A stretch of 64,000 nt of DNA, taken from Bdellovibrionota bacterium (GTDB lineage: Bacteria > Bdellovibrionota > Bdellovibrionia > Bdellovibrionales > JAMPXM01). Under the pieces are notes generated by a model. That model was not told where the DNA came from and did not search any database. It saw only the letters and a program-made list of their open reading frames with translations. A program made the position numbers and the translations under genes. The stretch spans positions 19,754 through 83,753 of the forward strand of contig CAUJGS010000051.1 of the NCBI GenBank assembly GCA_963170185.1, written 5' to 3'. Below are positions 8,768 through 15,968 of the stretch, piece after piece; position 1 is the stretch's first letter; each line of letters begins with the position of its first letter.

Positions 8768-10159
8768 ATGGAAAACGGGACAAATCTCATATCAAATCAG
8801 ACTTGGGTTATTGCGGACACCAACTACTTTCTGCATTTTCAGTACCCCGATCAAATTGACTGGAACGCTTTAGTTTCATCAAAGCAAATTATTTTGGTTG
8901 TTCCAGTGACCGTAATTGATGAACTCGACAAACATAAAAATGCATCTTCGGCAAAGCTGCGCTCAAGAGCAAAGTCGACAATTGCGAAACTAAGAGACGT
9001 TAGCCGAACTGATACAAAAATGTGGGGTCAGGATATTCGGGTGGAAATTGCTCCGAATATCCCCCTGGTTGATATGAAAGATCTTGGGTTAGATGAAGGC
9101 CGCGCAGACGACAGAATTATCGCATTTGCGATTTCCTTTGCTAAAAATAGAGAAACTGAGTCATCACGAGTTTTTGTTGTCTCAAATGACTTCGGTATGG
9201 AGCTAAAGTCTAAAGGGCGCGGTATTCGCTTGTTAGCACTACCCGACGATCTTGCTCTTGCTGGCGAGTTAGATCCACTCGAAAAAGAGTTAAGGGATTT
9301 GAAGAAGCAAAATGCAGCCCTTACCAGTCGGATACCTAATCTTTCTGTTACAATGAATGAGTCTGGAAGCCGATTTGACACAACATTATCTCCAGTTCCA
9401 AATCTTACCGATGACGAAATTGAGTTAAGAGTTGCTGAAGTTAAGAAACTTAATCCGCTTCATGTTGAAGCTCCAATTACTGTTGACGTAAAAGATAAAG
9501 AGGTCAGTTCACAGTACAATATAGATCTACAAAAGATTTCCGCTGCGGTATCCGCGCTCCAGGGGCTGGGACGTCCATCAAAGGAACAGTGGGAACAATA
9601 TAATTCTAAACTTGAACATTTCTATAGAGAATATCGAGACTATCTTCGTCAAGAACAAGCCCACAAAGAGCTTGTGGGGCGGTCGATATTTCTAAATCTA
9701 GATATCGAAAACGCCGGAACAACTCCAGCCAGCGATGTTCGAGTGATTTTGCATTTTCCAGACGGATTTCAGCTGATCGAATATGAAGACTTCCCCGAAG
9801 CACCAAACGCGCCTTTAGCTCCCCGAGAGCCTCGTCTGCACAGCCTAGCCGAAATGATATCCATGAATCATTTGATGCAGTCCGGGCTGTCCAGGCCCAT
9901 ACCGGGGCTAAGCTCACTTGAGATAAATAGGGAGCCACCAAATGTTAGTGGTTTTTCAATCAAACCCACTAATAGCTTCGAAGTTAAGTTCAATGTTCGA
10001 AAGGTGATGCATGGAGACCCTATTTTCTTGAGGTGTTTGGTTGTAATTTTTGATTCTGCGGCCGAAGCTCACTCTTTTGCTATAGACAGTAAGATTATCT
10101 GTGATGAGTTGCCCGAACCATCACACAGCCAACTTCATGTCATCGTAAATCGGCAATAA
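8768..10159 (+). CDS. PIN-domain ribonuclease-like protein with C-terminal extension
   Basis: A 463-residue protein. The first about 160 residues form a PIN domain: ADTNYFLHF (first acidic residue near 17), VIDELDKHK, DEGRADDRIIAFA and VVSNDFGM supply the usual four acidic positions of this metal-dependent RNase fold. A coiled-coil-like stretch (about 170-195) and a longer beta-rich C-terminal region with no family I recognise follow. The base composition is visibly more AT-rich than the transfer genes. It is a lone gene between the T4SS operon and the relaxase candidate, and no small antitoxin partner is adjacent, so it looks like cargo, possibly a defence or toxin nuclease. Confidence 0.65.
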   Translation: MENGTNLISNQTWVIADTNYFLHFQYPDQIDWNALVSSKQIILVVPVTVIDELDKHKNASSAKLRSRAKSTIAKLRDVSRTDTKMWGQDIRVEIAPNIPLVDMKDLGLDEGRADDRIIAFAISFAKNRETESSRVFVVSNDFGMELKSKGRGIRLLALPDDLALAGELDPLEKELRDLKKQNAALTSRIPNLSVTMNESGSRFDTTLSPVPNLTDDEIELRVAEVKKLNPLHVEAPITVDVKDKEVSSQYNIDLQKISAAVSALQGLGRPSKEQWEQYNSKLEHFYREYRDYLRQEQAHKELVGRSIFLNLDIENAGTTPASDVRVILHFPDGFQLIEYEDFPEAPNAPLAPREPRLHSLAEMISMNHLMQSGLSRPIPGLSSLEINREPPNVSGFSIKPTNSFEVKFNVRKVMHGDPIFLRCLVVIFDSAAEAHSFAIDSKIICDELPEPSHSQLHVIVNRQ

Positions 10160-10277
10160 ATTAGCTCATTTATGTTGAGAGAAAAGTTACGTCTAAAAAA
10201 AATGAGTTCTCCAATTGAGTAATCTCATCTCGAAAAAAGGATGATGATGCATACTCCTTCACAGAACGCTTTTTAAA

Positions 10278-11042
10278 ATGAGCGGAAAATACATTCCGCA
10301 CCAAGAAATCATATTTGCGGCTAAAACCGGATTTTTGAGTAAGGATTTGTGGCTAAAGTATTTCACTGCTCGTTCTCCAAGTCGAAACTCTCGCATATGG
10401 AATCGATTCTTAGCGGACGGTTACTTCAAGAAACACGAATCCAAGATGTTGCCAGACGTCTTGGTTTTGGATCGCGCTGCTCGTGAAGAGCTTGAAAGGC
10501 GAGGAGCCAACGTCGTTACTAGTCCCCATCTGAGCCAGTTCGATCACGATGAAAAAGCTGCGAGAATTGCCTTAGCATTACAGAGAACAGAGTTGATCGA
10601 GGATTTTACTACAGAAGCAGAACTCAAACGACAGCATTGGTTGTGGCTCAAAAGCACAAAGGCTGGAGTCGAGGCGAAGTTTCCTGATCTGACACTTAAG
10701 CTACCTGTTGGTGCGAAGTTTTTGAAAGTTGCAGTCGAGATCGAGCAATCAAAGAAAAATTTTGATCGTTACAAGAAAGTGATGAGCAGCTACGCCAGCT
10801 CAAAAGATATCGACCTTGTGGTTTTCATTTCAAACAACCAAGCGATTTTCAATTCGATCTCTCGGGCAATGAAAGAAGTGAATTATCCTACATGGGAACG
10901 ACCCGTTGGTTTCGGCAAGATGAATTTGTGGCTCAAGAACCCCGAGTCAGCGTCCATATACTTGAGTAGATCCGTGACCTCGATATGCGAAATCGTCGCA
11001 GATGTGACTAGCAACACAACTAGCAAATCGTTTGCTAGTTGA
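10278..11042 (+). CDS. Candidate MOBC-type relaxase (restriction-endonuclease fold, Replic_Relax-like)
   Basis: A 254-residue protein with a winged-helix-like N-terminal region (about 1-85) and a PD-(D/E)XK-like core. PDLTL supplies D137, VEIEQSKK supplies E154 and E156 with K159/K160, and Y165 lies in FDRYKKVMSSY. MOBC relaxases such as TraX of pAD1 and MobC of CloDF13 use this nuclease fold rather than the HUH Tyr fold, with a D...ExE...K arrangement. It lies directly beside the large inverted repeat at 11094-11219 and no other relaxase is visible. A 10-bp inverted repeat closes the gene (11018-11040). The function is an inference; it could instead be a replication protein. Confidence 0.5.
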   Translation: MSGKYIPHQEIIFAAKTGFLSKDLWLKYFTARSPSRNSRIWNRFLADGYFKKHESKMLPDVLVLDRAAREELERRGANVVTSPHLSQFDHDEKAARIALALQRTELIEDFTTEAELKRQHWLWLKSTKAGVEAKFPDLTLKLPVGAKFLKVAVEIEQSKKNFDRYKKVMSSYASSKDIDLVVFISNNQAIFNSISRAMKEVNYPTWERPVGFGKMNLWLKNPESASIYLSRSVTSICEIVADVTSNTTSKSFAS

Positions 11043-11093
11043 GGGACAGATCCTCGCACGAAAAATTGAGCAGATTTATATTTAAAAACAATA

Positions 11094-11219
11094 ACTTACC
11101 CTCCGTCTCACTTTATGGGGACTGCCCCTGATCGACTCAAGACCCCTCCCACCCAACGAGTACATTGGTTGAGAGGGGTCTTGAGTCTAGGGGCAGATAA
11201 ATTTCGGTGGAGGGTAAGT
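11094..11219 (+). other. Putative origin of transfer (nested inverted repeats)
   Basis: The non-coding gap between the relaxase candidate and the accessory gene contains nested exact inverted repeats. The outer arms ACTTACCCTCC are at 11094-11104 and 11209-11219, the middle arms CTGCCCCT at 11122-11129 and 11189-11196, and the inner arms GACTCAAGACCCCTC at 11134-11148 and 11173-11187. The stem continues imperfectly to a short loop at 11157-11164. There is no poly-T tract, so a terminator is unlikely. A large hairpin next to a relaxase gene is the usual sign of oriT. The nick site cannot be placed by eye. Confidence 0.6.
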
Positions 11220-11236
11220 CTGAAAGGATTAAAAAA

Positions 11237-11872
11237 ATGGATAATTTAGAGAAGAAGAGAGAAATGCAGGCGGCCTGTGATGTCATAGGAAGTGAGGTGT
11301 CAAAAACAAGTGAAGTGCTAAACGAAGTGGTTTCGGTTTCCAATCGGAGTGGCCGCGGTGTTCAATCGGCACACGGCCTCGACGCTCAGTCGGCGCTCGC
11401 CTCGGACAAGACGGCCTTGGGTGTCCACGATTGTGTGGTGGAGGAATCTGGTGAGGTCATTGATGAAGCGACTTCGATTTCCAATCGGAGGGGCCGTAAG
11501 GGACGCTCAAGCGCCGCGCGGCTTGGAGCCGATCAGTTCGATAGCGCGGCTGATAACACGCAATATCGCGTTCTGATTTCGCCCGAAGCGAATCTCGCAG
11601 TTGACGATCTGATCGGCCATGTCAATTCGGGGTTCGATGGCGGGAAGGTCACACGGCCTCAGTTGGTGAGCTGGATTCTTTGTAAGTTCGCACGGACCAT
11701 CGCAGAGCCAGATTTGCAGGAGATTCGTGCCGTCCACTTCGACCGCATTGCTTATTTTGAAGCCTTGCTGAAGCGGGCTAAGGAGACGGGCGAAGTACCG
11801 CCAGAGCTAGCGGCTTTGCTTCCCGCATCCAATGTTACAATGAACAATGGCAGGAAAAAACGATCTGTTTGA
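11237..11872 (+). CDS. Putative relaxosome accessory protein
   Basis: A 211-residue soluble protein with no family I can name confidently. The first 100 residues are low-complexity and contain an internal duplication: VSVSNRSGRG near residue 32 and TSISNRRGRKG near residue 79 arise from near-identical DNA at 11332-11355 and 11473-11496. The C-terminal part (about 110-190) is helical, and includes a segment of LISPEANLAVDDLIGHVN type that resembles a ribbon-helix-helix or dimerisation domain. ATG 11237 is preceded by GAAAGGA. Lying immediately after the oriT-like repeat, it probably assists DNA processing or regulates the gene downstream. Confidence 0.5.
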   Translation: MDNLEKKREMQAACDVIGSEVSKTSEVLNEVVSVSNRSGRGVQSAHGLDAQSALASDKTALGVHDCVVEESGEVIDEATSISNRRGRKGRSSAARLGADQFDSAADNTQYRVLISPEANLAVDDLIGHVNSGFDGGKVTRPQLVSWILCKFARTIAEPDLQEIRAVHFDRIAYFEALLKRAKETGEVPPELAALLPASNVTMNNGRKKRSV

Positions 11873-11908
11873 CATAATATCACCATTGATTTTATCATCA
11901 ATGGTGAT
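11869..11908 (+). promoter_or_regulatory. Promoter with palindromic operator ahead of the XRE gene
   Basis: A TTGACA -35 box (11869-11874) and a TATCAT -10-like box (11893-11898) are separated by 18 bases. A perfect 12-bp inverted repeat ATCACCATTGAT, with a 6-base spacer, spans 11879-11890 and 11897-11908, overlapping the -10 box and the spacer. This is the classic placement of a repressor operator, and the XRE protein encoded 35 bases downstream is the obvious ligand. The hairpin also lies just after the preceding stop, so it might act partly as a terminator, but no T-tract follows. Confidence 0.6.
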
Positions 11909-11942
11909 GTAAGATGCTCTATAAGGGCTAACGAATGGAATA

Positions 11943-12170
11943 ATGATGAAAAATGGAGAAATCCTAAAGCTCAGAGAGCGGCTTGGTCTTGATCGCCATC
12001 AGTTCGCGGAGTTTTTGGGACTGACCAGTTACCAAAGCATGATGAACATTGAAAATGGTGTCAGGAATCCAAGTCGCTTGGCAATGAAGGTGTTGCGCTA
12101 CATCGACTCGCTTTCAAAGGCGAAAGCTCTGGCTTTCATTGAGGAGTTAAATCGCCATGAGCCTAGATAA
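11943..12170 (+). CDS. XRE-family helix-turn-helix regulator
   Basis: A 75-residue DNA-binding protein, almost entirely one lambda-Cro-like HTH domain: LRERLGLDRHQFAEFLGL, then an SYQSMMNIENGVRNPS recognition segment. The ATG at 11946 is an alternative start. It probably represses its own promoter through the palindrome at 11879-11908 and so controls the recombinase operon. The gene precedes two small ORFs and the recombinase with overlaps or short gaps, so integration and excision are likely co-transcribed with it. XRE-controlled recombinase modules are common in ICEs and phages. Confidence 0.85.
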   Translation: MMKNGEILKLRERLGLDRHQFAEFLGLTSYQSMMNIENGVRNPSRLAMKVLRYIDSLSKAKALAFIEELNRHEPR

Positions 12171-12273
12171 GTTCTGGCAAAACTGTAAGGAAGCTAATGA
12201 CACACTCTTCGGGCAACGTTGGCAAGAGGGCCAGCTCCGATCAGTTGAGTGTCCACTTGATTCCGGTCAATAA
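12157..12273 (+). CDS. Possible 38-residue ORF coupled to the XRE gene
   Basis: An ORF of 38 codons starts at an ATG inside the last codons of the XRE gene and ends at TAA 12271-12273. The product begins MSLDKFWQNCKEANDTLFG and has a Trp-rich helical look. It overlaps another small ORF (12197-12397) in a different frame, so at most one is likely to be a stable product. The overlap with the XRE stop would allow coupled translation. No family is recognised. Confidence 0.25.
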   Translation: MSLDKFWQNCKEANDTLFGQRWQEGQLRSVECPLDSGQ

Positions 12274-12397
12274 ACAAGTTGCAGATGATCCAATACGACG
12301 GGCAGAGATCGTCAGTCTTATCGCGCAGATCGTGCTGTTGGGGAAATCGCGTAAGCGTGTGAGCCGAAAGAAAAAGGAAGAGAAGTATGCCGTATAA
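12197..12397 (+). CDS. Small basic protein preceding the recombinase
   Basis: A 66-residue protein with a Lys/Arg-rich C-terminus (near residues 51-63). An AAGGAAG ribosome site precedes the ATG, and its end overlaps the recombinase start by eleven bases, a layout seen for small accessory ORFs in front of serine recombinases in mobile elements. The central helical segment (VSLIAQIVLLGKSRK) and the basic tail suggest nucleic-acid binding. No recognised domain; a directionality factor is conceivable but unsupported by similarity. Confidence 0.5.
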   Translation: MTHSSGNVGKRASSDQLSVHLIPVNKQVADDPIRRAEIVSLIAQIVLLGKSRKRVSRKKKEEKYAV

Positions 12398-14267
12398 AAT
12401 TGGTGCTTACGTTCGAGTGTCCACGGAAGAGCAAGCTCAGGTCATGGACGGATCACTAGATAGCCAGCAGCATCGCCTAAAGAACTTCGTGCAGTCGAAG
12501 ATCATACAAGAGAAAAACTGGGGAAAGATCGTTGAAACTTATATTGATGACGGGTTTTCCGCAAAAGACACCCGCCGTCCCGCGTATCAACGGATGCTTC
12601 GTGATATTCGCTCTGGAAAAATCGACTTGATCTTGGTGACTGATTTATCGCGCCTTTCGCGCAATATCTCTGACTTCTGTGGCCTGCTTGAGGATTTAGA
12701 ATCGCACAGAGCCAAGTTTCTCTCCGTCAAAGAGCAGTTTGATACGAGCACGCCCGTTGGCGAAATGATGATCTACAACATGATTAACTTAGCTCAGTTT
12801 GAGCGTAAGCAAACGTCAGAGCGTGTTTCCATGAATTTCAATTCTCGCGCCCTGCGTGGGCTGTTGAATGGTGGAACCGCTATTCTTGGGTATGATAAAG
12901 ACCCAGAAAATTCAGGCAAACTCGTAGTGAATAAAGCTGAGGCACCTGGTGTGAGGAAAGTCTTTTCGTTGTATCTGGAAACCGGAAGTTTCCAGGCGAC
13001 AGCCGTAAAGCTAAATGCCACGAGTATTCGACCGAAGGTCGGCAAAAGCCGAAAAGCTCGACACGCCATCGAGGGCCGCTGGACAGTCGATTCTGTAAGA
13101 AGCCTCCTCACGAATCTTGCTTACATTGGAAAGCGCGAGGTTAATAAGAAGAACAAAGATGAGCCTCAGGAGACTTTGAAACCTTGGCATCGCTACCAAG
13201 TCGTAAAGGCTTCGTGGCCTGGGATCGTCGAAGAAAAGGATTTTTTAGCGGCGCAGAGATTGATTGAGGAAAACTGGAGAAGAGAAAGAAGTCGCATTGC
13301 CAAGGGCGAGCGTCGCTTCTTCCCATTGTCCGGTGTTCTACGTTGCGGCGACTGCGACAGGGCTTTGATCGGCCAAACTTCGCACGGAAGAAATGAAGCG
13401 CATCGGTATTACGGTCATAAACTTGTGGTCGGAGAAACCATCAACTGCAAAACCAAACGCCTCCGCGCTGATGAAGTAGAGGCAGCCACCATCGCGCATC
13501 TGACAGAGATTCTTTTCCGTAGTGGTCATTTTGATCTTGTGGAAGAAAATTTGAAAAAATCCATTAGTGCAGAGGGAAACGATCTCGTGTCCGAGCGTGA
13601 CCGCGTTCAGCGTGAGATCGTGGGAGTCGAAGGTGAAATCGAAGGGGCCATGAAGCTCATGGAGCAGGTTTCCCAAAACCAAGACGTTATTAATCTCGTT
13701 CAAGAGCGCCTTGAGAAATTAGCCGCAAAAAAGAAGCTCTTGGTCTCCGACCGTGAGAGTTTGATATTGAAAATTGACGAAATCAACGACGCGAAGGCTA
13801 GTCGTTCTGTCATTGAGGCCAATGCCCATGAGTTTAAAAAAGGCTGGTCAAAAGCCAGCCAAGCCATGAAACGCCGTCTTATTCGTCGCCTTGTAGATAG
13901 CCTCGTATACACCCGTGAAGGGCTTTACGCCTACTATGTGACTACCAAGGAACAGGTCGCTGTCCAGCCAATCCCATCCAAAAAAGTGGCCTCGGAGGAA
14001 AACTCCGAGGCCATGCCTAACAATGTCCATTCCATAAAAAAGAACCCCAAGTGTCCGCCCCGCACCTTTGCGGACGGCGGTGTACTTAGGGTTGGTATTG
14101 GTGGACCTGATCGGGATCGAACCGACGACCTCTACCGTGCCACGGTAGCGCTCTCCCAGCTGAGCTACAGGCCCCTTGCGAATGGAACCCCGATCTTAGC
14201 GACTTCACCGGGATTTGAGCAATCAAAATACCTGCTTGCGCCGTCGCGCCCTCTCGAGTCACGATAG
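12387..14267 (+). CDS. Large serine recombinase (integrase/excisionase of the element)
   Basis: Site-specific recombinase of the resolvase/invertase superfamily. The catalytic Ser is in YVRVSTEEQ (S12), with the arginines of LSRLSRNISDF near residue 88. The recombinase domain (about 165-290), the zinc ribbon CGDCDRAL with the C...C pair that follows (about 320-365) and a coiled-coil (about 400-470) are in the normal order, and the family sequence ends near residue 530. Beyond that the frame has no stop and continues 96 codons through two terminators and the antisense strand of the tRNA-Ala gene, giving a spurious-looking tail (GPDRDRTDDLYR). The true C-terminus would differ in the excised circle. 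Confidence 0.88.
   Translation: MPYKIGAYVRVSTEEQAQVMDGSLDSQQHRLKNFVQSKIIQEKNWGKIVETYIDDGFSAKDTRRPAYQRMLRDIRSGKIDLILVTDLSRLSRNISDFCGLLEDLESHRAKFLSVKEQFDTSTPVGEMMIYNMINLAQFERKQTSERVSMNFNSRALRGLLNGGTAILGYDKDPENSGKLVVNKAEAPGVRKVFSLYLETGSFQATAVKLNATSIRPKVGKSRKARHAIEGRWTVDSVRSLLTNLAYIGKREVNKKNKDEPQETLKPWHRYQVVKASWPGIVEEKDFLAAQRLIEENWRRERSRIAKGERRFFPLSGVLRCGDCDRALIGQTSHGRNEAHRYYGHKLVVGETINCKTKRLRADEVEAATIAHLTEILFRSGHFDLVEENLKKSISAEGNDLVSERDRVQREIVGVEGEIEGAMKLMEQVSQNQDVINLVQERLEKLAAKKKLLVSDRESLILKIDEINDAKASRSVIEANAHEFKKGWSKASQAMKRRLIRRLVDSLVYTREGLYAYYVTTKEQVAVQPIPSKKVASEENSEAMPNNVHSIKKNPKCPPRTFADGGVLRVGIGGPDRDRTDDLYRATVALSQLSYRPLANGTPILATSPGFEQSKYLLAPSRPLESR
13980..14013 (-). terminator. Second minus-strand terminator downstream of tRNA-Ala
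   Basis: A perfect 11-bp stem (TGGCCTCGGAG, 13987-13997, with its complement at 14003-14013) with a 5-base loop is followed on the minus strand by a T6 tract (13980-13985). It lies inside the recombinase reading frame, on the side towards which the tRNA gene is transcribed. It backs up the terminator at 14035-14091 and would prevent tRNA transcription running into the recombinase gene antisense. Confidence 0.7.
14035..14091 (-). terminator. Intrinsic terminator of the tRNA-Ala gene
   Basis: On the minus strand, eight bases after the tRNA 3' end, CCCTAAGT pairs with ACTTGGGG (14084-14091 with 14045-14052) and an inner GTCCGC/GCGGAC stem (14053-14058 with 14070-14075) extends the hairpin; TTCTTTTTT follows. 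The closeness to the tRNA shows it is the gene's terminator. Whether it is native or brought in by the element depends on where the crossover lies. Confidence 0.7.
14099..14174 (-). tRNA. tRNA-Ala (anticodon GGC)
   Basis: 76 bases including an encoded CCA (14099-14101). The acceptor stem is GGGCCTG/CAGGTCC (one G-U pair), the D arm is GCTCAGCTGGGAGAGC, the anticodon stem CTACC/GGTAG encloses GTGGCAC with anticodon GGC, and the T arm carries TTCGATC. The cloverleaf closes fully, and the sequence is close to typical bacterial tRNA-Ala(GGC). Its 3' end faces the recombinase gene and is the probable integration target of the element. Confidence 0.95.
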
Positions 14268-14280
14268 TTGCGGAGGTCAT

Positions 14281-14841
14281 ATGGACAAAGCTCGCCACGT
14301 TTCTTTCACCTTGATCCCGTCGTTGGTTGCCAATCTGGCAAGCGCGGCAAAGGCCCTCGTTCTCACGTCTGCCATAATTCTCAGCACAGGCATGTTCGCG
14401 CCTGAGGCGCAGGCCAAAGATCTTTCCAATCGCCTTGGAATCGGATTTAAGAATCAATCCAGCGTCGAGCTTCCGGGCGTGGCGGTTCAATATTGGCCAG
14501 GTGCCGAGCTGGGACTATCTGCCGCCCTTGGACTCGACACACAAACCAACAACTCGAAGTTCAGCGCAATGCTGAAGCTCTACCGAGTGATTTTCCCCGA
14601 GGATAATTTGAACTTTTACCTAGGGGCTGGTGCTGGAATTCTGAGCATCGAAGCAGGTGGTGCGAATGAATCTGGATTTGAATTGCTCGGCTTTGCCGGT
14701 GTTGAACTGTTTTTGGCAGGGCTAGAAAACGTTGGCTTCAGTTTCGAAATGGGGACCGCCATCACGTCGATCTCCTCAGGAACACGGTTCCGTACGATGG
14801 GTGATTCTCCGGTTCGCGCCGGCATAACCTTTTATTTCTGA
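14281..14841 (+). CDS. Small outer-membrane beta-barrel protein
   Basis: A 186-residue exported protein: signal peptide with an internal hydrophobic run and cleavage after PEAQA (about residue 46), then alternating beta strands ending in an aromatic C-terminus, AGITFYF, typical of barrels inserted by the BAM machinery. The ATG at 14281 is chosen for CGGAGG directly upstream; the frame is open further 5' but the extra residues carry no family signal. It is a lone gene between the tRNA and the gliding operon. Its function is not recognised; small 8-stranded barrels of this type are common in this group. Confidence 0.75.
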   Translation: MDKARHVSFTLIPSLVANLASAAKALVLTSAIILSTGMFAPEAQAKDLSNRLGIGFKNQSSVELPGVAVQYWPGAELGLSAALGLDTQTNNSKFSAMLKLYRVIFPEDNLNFYLGAGAGILSIEAGGANESGFELLGFAGVELFLAGLENVGFSFEMGTAITSISSGTRFRTMGDSPVRAGITFYF

Positions 14842-15060
14842 GTCGCGCATTTCGCATTTTTTCCAACAAATGTTTTAATGCCTCCCATAACATTCGATTC
14901 TTCGACTAACGTTTGAAGGCCGAGCCCCATTCTGTTTCCACTTGAGCCCACTTCCAGGGTTTCCGCTACCAGAGCGCCTTTTGGGTAAGAAGGTCTCTCT
15001 GGCAATGCGCTTTCTGAAATGACTTCCAAAAAATCGTGAGAAGTTGACACTGTCCGTCAC

Positions 15061-15104
15061 CATTTTGATACTCCCTTACGTTCAAATGGACCCATTTTGA
15101 AACT
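15061..15104 (+). promoter_or_regulatory. Paired direct repeats upstream of the gliding operon
   Basis: CATTTTGATACT (15061-15072) and CATTTTGAAACT (15093-15104) are 12-base direct repeats with one mismatch. Their starts are 32 bases apart, about three helical turns, and they lie roughly 110-150 bases before the ExbB start. Such phased repeats usually bind a dimeric activator. The surrounding 14842-15212 stretch holds nothing else I can support: no confident gene and no clear sigma-70 promoter. Confidence 0.4.
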
Positions 15105-15212
15105 ACTTGTAGATTCTGGGCCCGCGAGAACGCCCTCTTGGGCAAATCGTTTGATTATAAACAGGAATTCTCGTGGGGACGAGAGAACCGGAAAAGGAAA
15201 AGGGGAGCAGCA

Positions 15213-15914
15213 ATGCAAATGTTGGCAGAACTCGCAAAGGCATTTACAGACGGTGGATTTTGGATGTGGCCAATCCTTGGCTTCCAGATCGTATCATTGG
15301 CGATCATCATCGAGCGCTCTGTCGCTCTGTTTGGAAAGCGTCAAGCTGACCAAATGAGCTTCGTCGCAGGCTTTGAAGACAACATCCGCCGCGGCGAGAT
15401 GGAAACCGTCTTTCAAAAAGCGGAAGCGGCAAAAGCAGCTGTTCCGGTAGCACGAGCTGTAGCGGCTGGCGCTGCGGTCGCGAAAAACTTTGGTGGCAAG
15501 GAAGAGATCCAAGGGAAGATGGACGAAGTTCTTCTCAATGAGAACGCTCTTCTCGACCGTCGTGTCGGGTTCCTTGCGATGCTTGGAAACGTCGCGACTC
15601 TGACAGGTCTTCTCGGAACCATCACAGGTATGATTCAGGCCTTCGCGGCCGTCAGTATGGCGAATCCGGCGGACAAGGCGACGATCCTTTCGCAAGGTAT
15701 CTCGGTTGCCATGAACACCACGGCTTACGGACTAATCGTGGCGATTCCGGCTCTTGTTGCATTCGCAATCTTGCAGAACCGCGCCAATGCGTTGGCGGAA
15801 GATCTGAACCAGGCGGCGCTCAAGGCGTTCAACTGGCTCAGCTACTCGTACGACGTCGTCACGGACCGCAAAGCTGCCACTAAGCCAGCTCGCGCTCCTG
15901 AGGCGAACGCCTAA
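15213..15914 (+). CDS. MotA/TolQ/ExbB proton-channel protein of the gliding motor (AglR-like)
   Basis: A 233-residue inner-membrane protein with three spans: about 18-36, 120-140 and 160-185. The segment with LTGLLGTITGMIQAF and then MNTTAYGLIVAIPAL is the conserved MotA/TolQ/ExbB signature. It forms the proton-conducting pentamer that drives ExbD. AAGGGGAG precedes the ATG at 15213. It heads an operon in which two ExbD-like genes and the AgmX/PglI-type protein follow, as in the AglR-AglQ-AglS motor of Myxococcus, so gliding or surface-motility force generation is the likely role. Confidence 0.92.
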   Translation: MQMLAELAKAFTDGGFWMWPILGFQIVSLAIIIERSVALFGKRQADQMSFVAGFEDNIRRGEMETVFQKAEAAKAAVPVARAVAAGAAVAKNFGGKEEIQGKMDEVLLNENALLDRRVGFLAMLGNVATLTGLLGTITGMIQAFAAVSMANPADKATILSQGISVAMNTTAYGLIVAIPALVAFAILQNRANALAEDLNQAALKAFNWLSYSYDVVTDRKAATKPARAPEANA

Positions 15915-15968
15915 GCGCAGACATTCGTTGTGTCCAGGTAAGTGCTCGTAAGAGATTTGGAGAATTGA

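Larger units (their letters stand above)
1..14098. mobile_element. Integrative conjugative element, right part (left end outside window)
   Basis: A continuous run of + strand genes encodes a type IV secretion system, a coupling protein, a relaxase candidate, an oriT-like inverted repeat, a regulator and a large serine recombinase. The run stops at the 3' end of a tRNA-Ala gene at 14099, and beyond it the genes are chromosomal. Transfer genes, DNA processing and integration together are the standard composition of an ICE. The right boundary is inferred from the tRNA and from the recombinase being the last gene; no duplicated attachment core can be tested because the other end is not in view. 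An integrated plasmid is the main alternative. Confidence 0.75.

Noticed and set aside
11018..11040. Inverted repeat AACTAGCAAA at the end of the relaxase candidate as a terminator
   Set aside because: Perfect 10-bp stem but no T-tract follows on either strand; kept only as a note in that gene's annotation.
14086..14490. Minus-strand ORF of 134 codons over the tRNA-Ala region
   Set aside because: It includes a translation of the tRNA itself (ACSSAGRALPW-like) and shadows the barrel gene start; no family signal.
14832..15050. Minus-strand ORF of 72 codons before the gliding operon
   Set aside because: GTG start with no good ribosome site, no domain, and it lies in the probable control region of the operon; could be real but not supportable.
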